Positions 38,779 through 47,473 of a stretch of DNA of 64,000 bases are shown here, piece after piece. Source of the stretch: Planococcus kocurii (GTDB lineage: Bacteria; Bacillota; Bacilli; Bacillales_A; Planococcaceae); contig NZ_CP013661.2 in the NCBI RefSeq assembly GCF_001465835.2, positions 3,154,501 through 3,218,500 of the forward strand. Reading direction: 5' to 3'. Each line of letters starts with the position of its first letter. The stretch's first letter is position 1. A program made the translations under genes and the position numbers. The notes under the pieces are model-generated. The model made no database searches. It worked only from the letters and a program-made list of their open reading frames with translations, and had not been told where the DNA came from.

Positions 38779-39714
38779 ATGTCAGTTTTTATTGAAACAA
38801 TCGATACCGAAAACCATAGATGGATCGATGCAAGATTCGATTTGAAAAATTCATTAGCGGGCAAAAAAACGTATGAAGATGAGCATGTAGCAGGAGCTGT
38901 ATTTTGGGATTTGGAAAATGATATGTCTGACATGTCATCTTCTGAAGGGCGACATCCAATGCCATCTGACCGGCAGCTGACCGAGCTAATCAAATCAACT
39001 GGCTTGAAACATAACGATTCAATTGTTATTTATGACCAAGGTGGTTCGCCATATGCGACACGCGCTTGGTGGTTGTTGAAATATGCAGGATTTGAAAAAG
39101 TTCATATTAGCAAAAAAGGCTTTAGTCAGCTCAAAGAGCAGGGAATTAAAGTCGCGCAAGATCAATCAACATACCAGCCAACGGAAATAGAGCCGGTATT
39201 TAACCGAGCTATTTTTGCCGATCAAGCTTACGTAAAAAGCATTATTAGTGGCGATGAATTAGGGGTCTTAGTTGATGCTCGTTCTGCAGAACGCTATGCA
39301 GGACTTGTTGAACCAATTGATCCGGTAGCTGGACGGATTCCGGGAGCACGAAACTTAGATTGGGCTCAATTTGTTGCTGAAGACGAATTTCATGTAGGCG
39401 ACGACATTAGCCACATTGTTCAAAAACACGAACCTGCTGTTGTCTACTGTGGCAGCGGTGTTACTGCAGCTGCCTTGTATGCGATCATGACAGAAAAGGG
39501 CTATGATCAGTTACGATTGTATATGGGCAGTTTCTCAGACTGGATCACAGATGCAGAAAATGTCGTTGAATTTGACCGTGGCGAACACCCAGAAGCGGCA
39601 ACAGATGAAACTAAAAAAATCTTAGCCACATTAATCGAAGAAGGCTATTCAGGCGAAATGCTTATGAAGAAATTCGAATACGAAAAAACGTTATTAAGTA
39701 ATCTGGATAAGTAA
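38779..39714 (+). CDS. Sulfurtransferase with two rhodanese domains
   Basis: 311 residues. First rhodanese domain about 5-130, without an active-site cysteine; second about 155-275 with C224 in the CGSGVTA loop. The loop composition fits thiosulfate or 3-mercaptopyruvate sulfurtransferases; the choice is uncertain. The C-terminal about 35 residues extend beyond the domain. It follows dynA by three bases and precedes a bidirectional terminator; the reason for pairing with a dynamin is not known. Confidence 0.88.
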   Translation: MSVFIETIDTENHRWIDARFDLKNSLAGKKTYEDEHVAGAVFWDLENDMSDMSSSEGRHPMPSDRQLTELIKSTGLKHNDSIVIYDQGGSPYATRAWWLLKYAGFEKVHISKKGFSQLKEQGIKVAQDQSTYQPTEIEPVFNRAIFADQAYVKSIISGDELGVLVDARSAERYAGLVEPIDPVAGRIPGARNLDWAQFVAEDEFHVGDDISHIVQKHEPAVVYCGSGVTAAALYAIMTEKGYDQLRLYMGSFSDWITDAENVVEFDRGEHPEAATDETKKILATLIEEGYSGEMLMKKFEYEKTLLSNLDK

Positions 39715-39780
39715 ATTTTTTGGCGATACTTTCTAGGGTGCTTCTAAAAGTGACCAGAACAGTTTCAGAACTACTCAATT

Positions 39781-39824
39781 AAAAAAATCCCCGATAGCAT
39801 CCATGGCTATCGGGGATTTTTTTT
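39781..39824. terminator. Bidirectional terminator
   Basis: A7 then ATCCCCGATAGC paired with GCTATCGGGGAT then T8. It serves the rhodanese gene on plus and the CNNM-type gene on minus. Confidence 0.9.
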
Positions 39825-41139
39825 ATTCAGTTTCCAACATTTCGGTATTGCGCGTTAACAAGACACGAATGATTTGATGATTTTCCATTTCACGGACTGT
39901 GATGGTGTGACTCGGCATTTCTACCGATTCACCTTCACCAATATCGGTGTTTTTTAACTGGATCCAACCACCAATGGTATCAACATCTTCGCTATCATCA
40001 AATTCTATCGCAAAACGATCTTCTAAATCGGACAACAGCACACGGCCATTCAATAAATAATTATTGATGTCGACGGCTTTAATTTCGTCGCGTTCGTCTT
40101 CGTCAAACTCATCCCGAATTTCCCCGACAATTTCTTCTAAAATATCTTCCATCGTGATCACTCCGGCAGTTCCGCCGTATTCATCGACAACAATCGCCAT
40201 ATGGACATGTTCTTTCTGCATTTTCAATAACACGTCTTGAATCGGTGCCATGTCATGGACAAAGGGAATATCATGAACGACGATGCTGTCATTTAAATCT
40301 TGTAGGTACGTGTAATTGGTCAGCATTTCCTTGACGTTGATAAAACCGAGAATGTCGTCTTTATCCCCTTTTTCGGTAACAGGGTAACGCGTATACTGAT
40401 GGTCTCGCACAATCTCCATCAAGTCGTTATGACTCATTTCAAGTGAAATGGTCTCCATTTGTGTTCGGGGTAGCATAATGTCTTTTGCTAACCGTTCATC
40501 GAAAGAAAAAATATTCTGCATATACGACAATTCCGTTTGATTGATTTCACCACTGTGATAACTTTTCGTCATGATGATTTTCAGTTCTTCTTCTGAATGG
40601 GCCTGCTCGTGTTCTGCGGGTTCAATGCCAAAAGCACGTAAAAGCAGACGGGCTGAGCCATTCATTAGCCAGATAAAAGGCGCTAAGATGACGCCAAACA
40701 GATAAAGGGGTCTGGCAAAAACAAAAGCCATTTTCTCCGCATATTGGATAGCTAGAGTTTTAGGCGCCAGTTCGCCAATTACCACATGAAGAAATGTAAT
40801 CACCGTAAATGCGATGATAAAGGAGAAAATAGATGCAGTCGGTTCTTCGATCCCAAAGTTTTCAAAAACCGGATGCAAGAGCCTTTCTACAGTCGGTTCG
40901 CCAAGCCAACCAAGGCCAAGTGCCGTTACGGTAATCCCTAATTGACAAGCGGATAAATAATAATCCAAATTGCTAATGATTTTCTTCGTTAGAATGGCAT
41001 TTTTATGGCCTTCTGAAACGAGTTGATCGATGCGGGACATCCTGACACGGATAATGGAAAACTCCGATCCAACAAATAAAGCGGTCAGCCCGATTAAAAG
41101 CGCAACCATAACCAAATTGAGAATGAGTATACTGTCCAA
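39823..41139 (-). CDS. CNNM/CorC-type membrane protein (hemolysin family)
   Basis: 438 residues from the TTG at 41139. A DUF21/CNNM membrane domain of about four helices (1-190), two CBS domains (about 215-335) and a C-terminal CorC_HlyC domain (about 355-430). Members move Mg2+ or Co2+ or act in tolerance to metals. Start choice: CGGAGGG lies 5 bases before the TTG. A GTG at 41166 in frame adds nine residues but has a poor ribosome site. The ribosome site lies in a small hairpin (see next entry). Confidence 0.88.
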   Translation of the reverse strand: MDSILILNLVMVALLIGLTALFVGSEFSIIRVRMSRIDQLVSEGHKNAILTKKIISNLDYYLSACQLGITVTALGLGWLGEPTVERLLHPVFENFGIEEPTASIFSFIIAFTVITFLHVVIGELAPKTLAIQYAEKMAFVFARPLYLFGVILAPFIWLMNGSARLLLRAFGIEPAEHEQAHSEEELKIIMTKSYHSGEINQTELSYMQNIFSFDERLAKDIMLPRTQMETISLEMSHNDLMEIVRDHQYTRYPVTEKGDKDDILGFINVKEMLTNYTYLQDLNDSIVVHDIPFVHDMAPIQDVLLKMQKEHVHMAIVVDEYGGTAGVITMEDILEEIVGEIRDEFDEDERDEIKAVDINNYLLNGRVLLSDLEDRFAIEFDDSEDVDTIGGWIQLKNTDIGEGESVEMPSHTITVREMENHQIIRVLLTRNTEMLETE

Positions 41140-41144
41140 TTCGT

Positions 41145-41161
41145 CCCTCCGACTTGGAGGG
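41145..41161 (-). promoter_or_regulatory. Hairpin covering the ribosome binding site of the CNNM-type gene
   Basis: On the minus strand CCCTCC-AAGTC-GGAGGG forms a perfect 6-bp stem whose right arm is the Shine-Dalgarno sequence. If the TTG at 41139 is the start, the ribosome site is hidden in the folded RNA, which could control translation. Confidence 0.5.
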
Positions 41162-41308
41162 TTCACCTCTGCTTTCTATAAGTAAAAACAGTATAACATA
41201 AAAGAAAGAGCATTTGCTTTACGGACGAATCAATAAATAATCAGACTAAACGTATTGAATGCAGCAGCGAATAAACATATGATGAAGAGAGAGAAAAGGA
41301 GTGATTAG

Positions 41309-42886
41309 ATGAACGTGTTATGGCATGGGGGAACAATCTATACAATGGAAGCAGAAGGCACTACAACAGAAGCTGTGTTAGTGTCTGACGATCGCATAGA
41401 GAAGATTGGGGCTTATGAAGAGTTAAAACCATTCGCTGATAAGGAAATTAATCTAGAAGGCGCGAGCATGTATCCAGGATTAGTTGATAGCCATATGCAC
41501 ATGATCGGCCACGGTGAAAAATTGATGCGCGTCGATTTGTCAAAAATCGAAAGCTCAGAAGAAATGCGTGAACAATTAATTGAGTCAACGAAAGAACTAA
41601 AAGAAGACGACTGGTTTATCGGGGAAGGCTGGAATGAAAATAATTTTGCAGACCGTAAAATATTCCATCGCCATGAGCTTGATGAAATTAGTAAGTCACC
41701 AATGCTGCTGAAACGAGTTTGCCGTCATGCAATTTTGGCGAACTCGAGTGCATTAGCACTTGCCGGAATTACAAAGGAAAGTCTAGACCCAGAAGGTGGA
41801 CTCATCGTACGGGATGCAGATGGAGAGCCGACGGGTTACTTATTAGATGCAGCACAGGATTTAGTATCCAATCAAGTCCCGGAAGTCAGCGTTAATTATT
41901 TAACACGTGCTTTGCAAAAATCAGTAGATCATTTACTATCGCTCGGATTAACGGGCGCCCACACAGAAGACATGGGCTATTACGGTCATTATTCACGACC
42001 GCTCGAGGCTTTTAAAAATGTGATTGGAGACCATATGAAATTCCGTGCACATTTGTTAAGAGCGCACAGTGCATTTGAGGAAATGATGGAAAACGCTTCT
42101 TATGCTGAACCGTTTATTGACCCCGGCCCAATGAAAATTTTTGCTGATGGGTCGATTGGTGGGCGCACAGCTTTGTTAAGCAAACCCTATAATGATGATC
42201 CGTCTACTGTCGGTGTGGCAATTCAATCAGATGAGGAATTAAAACGGCTGGTGTCTGTTGCACGCAAACACGGAGAAGCTGTAGCGATTCATGTGATTGG
42301 AGACCTTGGGCTTGAAATGGCGTTAGACGCCATTGAAGCACATCCGGTATCTGCACACAAACGGGACCGTCTTATCCATGCGATGGTAGTCCGTGAAGAT
42401 TTAGTAGCGCGCATGCAACAAATCGAAGTGGCGTTAGATCTTCAGCCAAGTTTCGTGACGTCTGATTTTCCTTGGGTAGTGGAACGGCTGGGTGAAGGCC
42501 GTTTAGAATGGTCATACGCTTGGAAAAAACTATTGGACCACGGCTTGATTTGTGCCGGGGGATCGGATGCACCAATTGAAGAGGCAGACCCGCGTCTTGG
42601 GATTTACGCTGCGGTAACACGTAGGAAGCCCTATGAAACGCATGCAGGTTACCAGCCAGAAGAAAAACTATCACGCTTTGAAGCCGTTCAGTTGTACACC
42701 AGCGGGAGTGCCGCGACGATTGGCAAGGAAAACGTACGAGGGATTATTCGTGAAGGATTTGACGCCGATTTCACGGTATTTGACCGAGATCTATTTGCGG
42801 GTAACGAAGAACAGATTTTAGAAGTTGAAACCGTAATGACCGTCGTAGCAGGAGAAATTATGTATCAACAAGGTGGACAAAAATAA
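41309..42886 (+). CDS. Metal-dependent amidohydrolase (YtcJ-like, Amidohydro_3)
   Basis: 525 residues. The metal site starts with H62-x-H64 in GLVDSHMHMIG. The core continues with ADGSIGGRTALL, a histidine in AIHVIGD, and the GGSDAPIEEADP aspartate loop near residue 420. This large family hydrolyses C-N bonds of varied substrates; none can be assigned. RBS AAAGGAG precedes the ATG. It overlaps the following SDR by one base (TAATG), so the two enzymes are translationally coupled. Confidence 0.88.
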   Translation: MNVLWHGGTIYTMEAEGTTTEAVLVSDDRIEKIGAYEELKPFADKEINLEGASMYPGLVDSHMHMIGHGEKLMRVDLSKIESSEEMREQLIESTKELKEDDWFIGEGWNENNFADRKIFHRHELDEISKSPMLLKRVCRHAILANSSALALAGITKESLDPEGGLIVRDADGEPTGYLLDAAQDLVSNQVPEVSVNYLTRALQKSVDHLLSLGLTGAHTEDMGYYGHYSRPLEAFKNVIGDHMKFRAHLLRAHSAFEEMMENASYAEPFIDPGPMKIFADGSIGGRTALLSKPYNDDPSTVGVAIQSDEELKRLVSVARKHGEAVAIHVIGDLGLEMALDAIEAHPVSAHKRDRLIHAMVVREDLVARMQQIEVALDLQPSFVTSDFPWVVERLGEGRLEWSYAWKKLLDHGLICAGGSDAPIEEADPRLGIYAAVTRRKPYETHAGYQPEEKLSRFEAVQLYTSGSAATIGKENVRGIIREGFDADFTVFDRDLFAGNEEQILEVETVMTVVAGEIMYQQGGQK

Positions 42887-43635
42887 TGGCAAAAGAAGCA
42901 TATATTATTACGGGCGCATCCAAAGGAATCGGTTTTGAATGGAGTCGACAACTTAATGAACAAGGTCACCAAGTCATTGGAATTGCGCGCACTAAACCAG
43001 AAAACTGGCCAGATGACAACTTTCTGGCGTTTGACCTAACAAAACTAGATGCTATTGAAGACATTATGGGGCAGGCATTAAAGTGGATTTCGAAAGATAC
43101 GGAAACCATTGTGCTAGTAAATAACGCGGGGACGATTGAACCGATAGGATTTGCTCATACAAATGACACAGCACAAGTTAGCCAAAGCATTGTCCTTAAT
43201 TTAACGGCGCCGATGCTATTGTGTGGTGCATTTATTGCACAGCTGAAAGACCGATCGAGTCACAAAAAAATCATTAATATTTCTTCAGGAGCGGGCCGCA
43301 AAGCTTATGAGGGATGGAGCGCTTATTGTGCTGGAAAAGCAGGGTTGGATCATTTTAGCTCTTGCTTGGACGCAGAAAATGCCGATGTAAAAGTAGTGTC
43401 AGTAGCACCTGGAATCATTGATACGGGCATGCAAGAAAAAATCCGCCAAAGCGAAGCGGCTGATTTTCCTTTACTGGAAAAGTTTCTTCATTACAAAGAA
43501 AATGGCCTGTTAAGCAGCCCAGAAGAAACAGCAGCGATGTTGATGGACATGACGCAAAGACCAGATTTTAATAAGTTGCCGACCATTTTAGACATTCGCA
43601 ATTTGCCGGCAATCGGAGAGGGGCAACTAGAGTGA
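42886..43635 (+). CDS. Short-chain dehydrogenase, YueD-like
   Basis: 249 residues. TGASKGIG cofactor loop (9-16), NNAGT, catalytic SSGAGR...YCAGKAG, and a PGIIDTGMQ loop. The ART after the second strand favours NADPH. Length and motifs resemble YueD-type benzil reductases and sepiapterin reductases, not the FabG group. Coupled upstream to the amidohydrolase and downstream to a small ORF by overlap of stop and start codons. Confidence 0.85.
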   Translation: MAKEAYIITGASKGIGFEWSRQLNEQGHQVIGIARTKPENWPDDNFLAFDLTKLDAIEDIMGQALKWISKDTETIVLVNNAGTIEPIGFAHTNDTAQVSQSIVLNLTAPMLLCGAFIAQLKDRSSHKKIINISSGAGRKAYEGWSAYCAGKAGLDHFSSCLDAENADVKVVSVAPGIIDTGMQEKIRQSEAADFPLLEKFLHYKENGLLSSPEETAAMLMDMTQRPDFNKLPTILDIRNLPAIGEGQLE

Positions 43636-43841
43636 GCAGGACACCAGAACACATTTTGACAAAACTTACGGATGCCAACCAAGCAGGAATTGATATGACA
43701 AGTCCAAAGGCTGTCGTCACGTTCTTACTTGCACAAGGCGAAAAAGAATCGATCTTGTTTTTCTACAAACCCAATAGCGTCGAATTCGACTTCGACAAAT
43801 TTAATGACGCTGTTTCAGAAATGAACGAACGTAAAAACTAA
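43632..43841 (+). CDS. Small protein of unknown function
   Basis: 69 residues starting with GTG that overlaps the SDR stop (GTGA). The sequence is protein-like, with mixed helix and strand character: VVTFLLAQGEKESILFFY then DFDKFNDAVSEMNER. No membrane segment or known motif was recognised. Tight coupling to the preceding two enzymes supports it being real. A terminator lies 100 bases downstream. Confidence 0.65.
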   Translation: MSRTPEHILTKLTDANQAGIDMTSPKAVVTFLLAQGEKESILFFYKPNSVEFDFDKFNDAVSEMNERKN

Positions 43842-43942
43842 TCCAGCGATTCGCTGGGTTAAGTCCATTATTAAAAATAGAAATTGACGTTCTTGGTGCC
43901 ATGACGCCAATCGTTGCAATAAAAGTATGATAATAGTGGTTG

Positions 43943-43980
43943 AAAGGGCAATTCGCTTCACGCGAATTGCCCTTTTTTTG
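43943..43980 (+). terminator. Terminator after the amidohydrolase operon
   Basis: AAAGGGCAATTCGC pairs with GCGAATTGCCCTTT around TTCAC, with T7. Confidence 0.85.
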
Positions 43981-43996
43981 AGGCGTTTTGGCGTTT

Positions 43997-44088
43997 GGAC
44001 AGTAAAGTATATGATGCGGACAGTATCCTGTGAGATTTGGACAGTATTTGTTGAGAAATGGACAGTATTTCATTGTATTCGGACAGTA
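43997..44088. repeat. Five GGACAGTA units at an exact 21-bp period
   Basis: GGACAGTA occurs at 43997, 44018, 44039, 44060 and 44081, each exactly 21 bases apart, while the 13 bases between copies differ. The array lies just after a terminator in a gap without clear genes. Constant units with unlike spacers in perfect phase suggest either a protein-binding array with two helical turns between sites, or a coding heptad repeat: all three frames give 7-residue repeats. Not CRISPR, since units are too short. Confidence 0.9.
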
Positions 44089-44167
44089 TATCCAAATAAT
44101 TGGAATAAACTAATAAGAATTTTCTTGAGCTTTTATTGCGAGGTGTAGCCATCAAAAATATTAATAG

Positions 44168-44193
44168 AAAAAGCCGCTCAATAGGCGGCTTTC
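44168..44193 (-). terminator. Minus-strand terminator downstream of chbG
   Basis: GAAAGCCGCC/GCGGCTTT stem read on minus with a TTTTTCTATT tail, 237 bases beyond the chbG stop. The space between contains only a 30-codon open frame (44238-44330, plus strand) without a good ribosome site. Confidence 0.6.
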
Positions 44194-44429
44194 CAACATT
44201 TCAAATGTATTTCGTACTTAATAAATGAACCACATACATGCCTTTGGATTTTCCTAAGTTTGACATAGAGCCTCTACAGAAGCAGCTTAAAGACAAACTG
44301 CATCAAATAAAGCCGAGGAGTCAAATTTAACGAGCAGAATTTGCTATTTGAAACGGCTTATTTTCAGTAGCTATGAGGAATTCTAAAACGGTAGAAAAAG
44401 CGAAAAGAAGAAAAGAGACAGAAGCATAC

Positions 44430-45131
44430 TCATTCCATAAGCTCCACCCATTCTGGAATTTTTAATGCACACAAGATGGAAAGTTCTTCTGCTCTTTTCT
44501 CTTGGTAGGAACTTATCGCTTTTAATGGATCGTCTACGATTGCGGGATGGGTCATTACTTCGACTGTTTTGCCTTTAAATTGCTGAAGGCTGTTGAAAAT
44601 GTCTTCGCTAATCCCGTTGTCATAAAAATTCAGCCATAAAACTTCTGATAAAAGAACAGTCGGATGTTTTTTTAAAGAATCTACATACCGAACAGGAACG
44701 CAATATTCTTCAGCAAGTGTTAGTACGACATTTTTTAATGCTTCCCAGCCATGGACGTGATGATGACTATCTATGTGATGGAGCGGAATGCCGGTAGCGA
44801 TAAAGGCATTTAGTTGAGTTCGCCATTCTTTTTCTACGTCTTCCAAACGCGGAGGATCCATCTCCTCAAAAGAACTTGTATATTTAAACAAGCCTTGCGC
44901 ATTGATTAATGACGGTACTTCTTTACTTAAAGGCACTCCCCAAGTTAGCACAAGGTGGATTCCTACACGCAAAGAGGGAAACTGTTTCGCTTTTTCTACA
45001 GCATAGTCTTTTGCAAGTCCATTCATCATAAGTGTAGTGGATTGAACAACTCCATTGGTGTGAGCTTGGATGATTCCATCCGTCACACCTTCAGTTAATC
45101 CAAAGTCATCTGCATTAAATAGCACTCTCAC
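44430..45131 (-). CDS. chbG: ChbG/YdjC family carbohydrate deacetylase
   Basis: 233 residues. The metal-binding centre is visible: D8-D9 in FNADDFG, H59 in GIHLVL and the HIDSHHHVHG block (119-128). In E. coli ChbG removes one acetyl group from chitobiose-6-phosphate so that the GH4 enzyme ChbF can cleave it. Here the gene shares its locus with a GH4 enzyme and a lactose/cellobiose PTS, which supports the same role. It forms a minus-strand operon with the GntR regulator (18-base gap). Confidence 0.88.
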   Translation of the reverse strand: MRVLFNADDFGLTEGVTDGIIQAHTNGVVQSTTLMMNGLAKDYAVEKAKQFPSLRVGIHLVLTWGVPLSKEVPSLINAQGLFKYTSSFEEMDPPRLEDVEKEWRTQLNAFIATGIPLHHIDSHHHVHGWEALKNVVLTLAEEYCVPVRYVDSLKKHPTVLLSEVLWLNFYDNGISEDIFNSLQQFKGKTVEVMTHPAIVDDPLKAISSYQEKRAEELSILCALKIPEWVELME

Positions 45132-45149
45132 TAATAAAGCCCCCTATAC

Positions 45150-45878
45150 TTATTCGTCCATCAAGTAATTGCGACTGATGACAAAATTTGTTTTGTCTCC
45201 TCGAAAGTAAGAACGTGAATACTCAAATACATTGCCATTTATATCCTCTGCTACGGTCTCAATATAAAAGCAAGGCAATCCTTCTTTATACTGCAGATGC
45301 TGAGCAACTCGCTCATCTGGAAAGATAATTTCTACATGCTCAGTGGTCTTAGCAATTTGTAAATGATAAACCTTTTTTAGTGTTTCATACAAAGAAGATT
45401 CTGCATGTTGTTGCGTAATACCAGGTGCTAATGACCATGGAATATAAGAAATTTCGAATTGTGTTGGCTCTCCATTTGCTTTTCTAATTCTTTCTATGCA
45501 CTGAATTGGATCGTCGATAGATACATTTAAAACTTGTTTTAATGATTCTGTAGCAGGAATTACTTGAATGCTGACAAGCGATATTTCTGCTTTTTTACCT
45601 TGAACTGCTATTTGATCACTATAGCGCTCAACAGTGTGGGAAAGTGTCTGTTTCACTTTTTGTTCTGCAACAAAAGTACCGTTGCCCTGTTTTCTGACGA
45701 GGTAACCTTCCATAGTAAGTTGTTTTAGTGCAGTTCGAACAGTCGTCCGACTAACATTAAAGTCTTTACACAATTCTAACTCGGTTGGAATTCTGTCACC
45801 TACTTTATAAGTCCCTAATTTTATCTGATTAAGTAAGTCTTCTTTAATGTAAGCATGAAGTGCCTGATTTTTATCCAT
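45150..45878 (-). CDS. GntR/HutC-type regulator with UTRA domain
   Basis: 242 residues. The N-terminal winged helix (about 5-72) has RIPTELELCKDFNVSRTTVR and EGYLVRKQGNGTFV. The C-terminal UTRA ligand domain (about 95-235) usually binds a phosphorylated sugar. It is divergent from the GH4-PTS operon, with two palindromes in the shared control region, so it most likely represses that operon and is released by the disaccharide phosphate. RBS GAAGGAG. Confidence 0.88.
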   Translation of the reverse strand: MDKNQALHAYIKEDLLNQIKLGTYKVGDRIPTELELCKDFNVSRTTVRTALKQLTMEGYLVRKQGNGTFVAEQKVKQTLSHTVERYSDQIAVQGKKAEISLVSIQVIPATESLKQVLNVSIDDPIQCIERIRKANGEPTQFEISYIPWSLAPGITQQHAESSLYETLKKVYHLQIAKTTEHVEIIFPDERVAQHLQYKEGLPCFYIETVAEDINGNVFEYSRSYFRGDKTNFVISRNYLMDE

Positions 45879-45966
45879 TGCAATGCTCCTTCATTATTCA
45901 TGTCTAAAGTGTACAAGATTAAAGATACAATAACAAACTTTTATCACATTAAAGTTAAATGTATTT

Positions 45967-46000
45967 TTGTTATATACAAATTTTTAAATGTATGATACAT
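45967..46000 (+). promoter_or_regulatory. Promoter and operator palindromes of the GH4-PTS operon
   Basis: A possible promoter is TTGTTA (45967-45972) and TATGAT (45991-45996), 18 bases apart. Each box lies in a palindrome: TTGT-TATAT-ACAA (45967-45979) and ATGTAT-G-ATACAT (45988-46000). Such ATGTAT/ATACAT dyads are typical GntR/HutC operators, so they are the best candidates for binding by the adjacent regulator. Confidence 0.55.
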
Positions 46001-46116
46001 TACATTTGAGAAAAATAGTTATTATTAACAGAATAAATTGACTAATTAGGCGTGGCTTAAGAAGGTCTACATGTAGCTAGATCTACAGCTCTATTAGTAT
46101 GTTTTGCACAATAGAG

Positions 46117-46130
46117 TGAGAGCGCATTCA
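46117..46130 (+). promoter_or_regulatory. CcpA cre-like site
   Basis: TGAGAGCGCATTCA matches the cre consensus TGWNANCGNTNWCA at all but one fixed position. It lies downstream of the promoter and 26 bases before the GH4 start, where CcpA bound with Ser-P HPr would block elongation when glucose is present. Confidence 0.55.
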
Positions 46131-46156
46131 TCTTAACGGTAAAGGAGTTTTGTGAA

Positions 46157-47473
46157 ATGAGTTTGAAGATAGTTGTTATCGGCGGTGGCTCAAGTTATAC
46201 CCCTGAAATTATTGAAGGGATTATTCGAAGACATGATTCATTGCCTGTAACGGACATTGTATTGGTCGACATAGAAAATGGAAAGGACAAACTACAAGTA
46301 GTTGGAGAACTTTCAAAAAGAATGATTTTGAAATCCGGTAAGCCTATTAACCTGACATGGACACTGGATCGCAAACAAGCCTTAATAGGTGCTGATTTTG
46401 TATCTACACAAATCCGAGTCGGAGGATTAGAAGCAAGGGCGAAAGACGAACGTATTCCATTAAATCATGGATTTATCGGACAAGAAACAAATGGAGCTGG
46501 TGGAATTTTTAAAGCATTTAGAACGATTCCGGTCATGATGGAAATGGCAGAAGATATTCATCATATTTGTCCTGAAGCGTGGATGATCAATTTTACAAAT
46601 CCAGCAGGAATTATTACAGAAACGCTATTAAAGCATTCAGCGCACGATAAAGTTATCGGCGTGTGCAATATTCCTTTTAATATGCGCCATTCTACAGCTG
46701 AGATTTTGGATGTTTCGCCAGAGGAAGTAGAAATTGAATTCATCGGAATAAATCACTTTGTTTTCGGAAAAAAAGTGACAGTGAATGGGCTGGATTATAC
46801 AGAAGAAGTGCTAAACAAATTAAAACAAGGTTTGGATTACTCTCCCGCGAATATCGTGAATCTTGGCTGGTCAAGTACATTTATCGATGCAACAAAGCTT
46901 TTGCCTAATCCCTATCACCAATATTACTTCCAAACAAAAGAAGTATTAGCCAAGGACATTAAAGCGTTTAATGAAAACGGAACGCGTGCAGAAAATGTAC
47001 AAGAACTAGAAAAATCATTATTTGAACTTTATCAAAATCCAAACTTAAATGATAAACCGAAAGAACTTGAAAAACGTGGAGGTGCATTTTATAGCGACGT
47101 GGCTTGCAGCTTAATGAATTCCATTTACAATAACAAAAAAGACGTACAAACAGTCAATACCTTCAACAATGGTGCTATTCCGGATTTGCCTTACGACGCA
47201 GTAATTGAAACCAATTGCATCATTTCTAAAAATGGGGCAAAGCCCATTTCGGTCGGTCCACTGCCTTCAGTGATTAAAGGAGTGGTTTACCAAATGAAGG
47301 CATTTGAAGAACTTGTTATTAAAGCCGGTCTCTCTGGCAATTACAATGATGCGTATAATGCAATGATTATGAATCCTCTAGTGAGTGATGAAAAGGGCAG
47401 TAAAATCTTGCTAGACGAACTGTTAAAAGCACACAAAGATTACTTACCACAATTCGAGGAGGAGACAGGATGA
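46157..47473 (+). CDS. chbF: GH4 6-phospho-beta-glucosidase (ChbF/CelF type)
   Basis: 438 residues. NAD-binding N-terminus GGGSSYTPEII (9-19). GH4 metal ligands C170 (GVCNIPFN) and H200 (GINHFVFG), and the NFTNPAGIITE block. The family needs NAD+ and Mn2+ and cleaves by an oxidation-elimination route. The product hydrolyses phosphorylated disaccharides such as cellobiose-6-P or, after deacetylation, chitobiose-6-P. RBS AAAGGAG. It overlaps the EIIC gene by four bases. Confidence 0.9.
   Translation: MSLKIVVIGGGSSYTPEIIEGIIRRHDSLPVTDIVLVDIENGKDKLQVVGELSKRMILKSGKPINLTWTLDRKQALIGADFVSTQIRVGGLEARAKDERIPLNHGFIGQETNGAGGIFKAFRTIPVMMEMAEDIHHICPEAWMINFTNPAGIITETLLKHSAHDKVIGVCNIPFNMRHSTAEILDVSPEEVEIEFIGINHFVFGKKVTVNGLDYTEEVLNKLKQGLDYSPANIVNLGWSSTFIDATKLLPNPYHQYYFQTKEVLAKDIKAFNENGTRAENVQELEKSLFELYQNPNLNDKPKELEKRGGAFYSDVACSLMNSIYNNKKDVQTVNTFNNGAIPDLPYDAVIETNCIISKNGAKPISVGPLPSVIKGVVYQMKAFEELVIKAGLSGNYNDAYNAMIMNPLVSDEKGSKILLDELLKAHKDYLPQFEEETG

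Noticed and set aside
43997..44088. CRISPR array
   Set aside because: Units are 8 bases and spacers 13 bases, far below CRISPR sizes, and no cas gene is present.
43801..44155. Frames on both strands across the GGACAGTA array (for example YCP-rich or ILS-rich heptads)
   Set aside because: Every frame gives a repeat because the period is a multiple of three, and none has a convincing ribosome site. I list the array as a repeat and leave coding as an open option.
44238..44330. 30-codon plus-strand frame (MPLDFPKFDIEPLQ...)
   Set aside because: The sequence looks protein-like but no ribosome site or promoter precedes it; could be a remnant, not enough to call.
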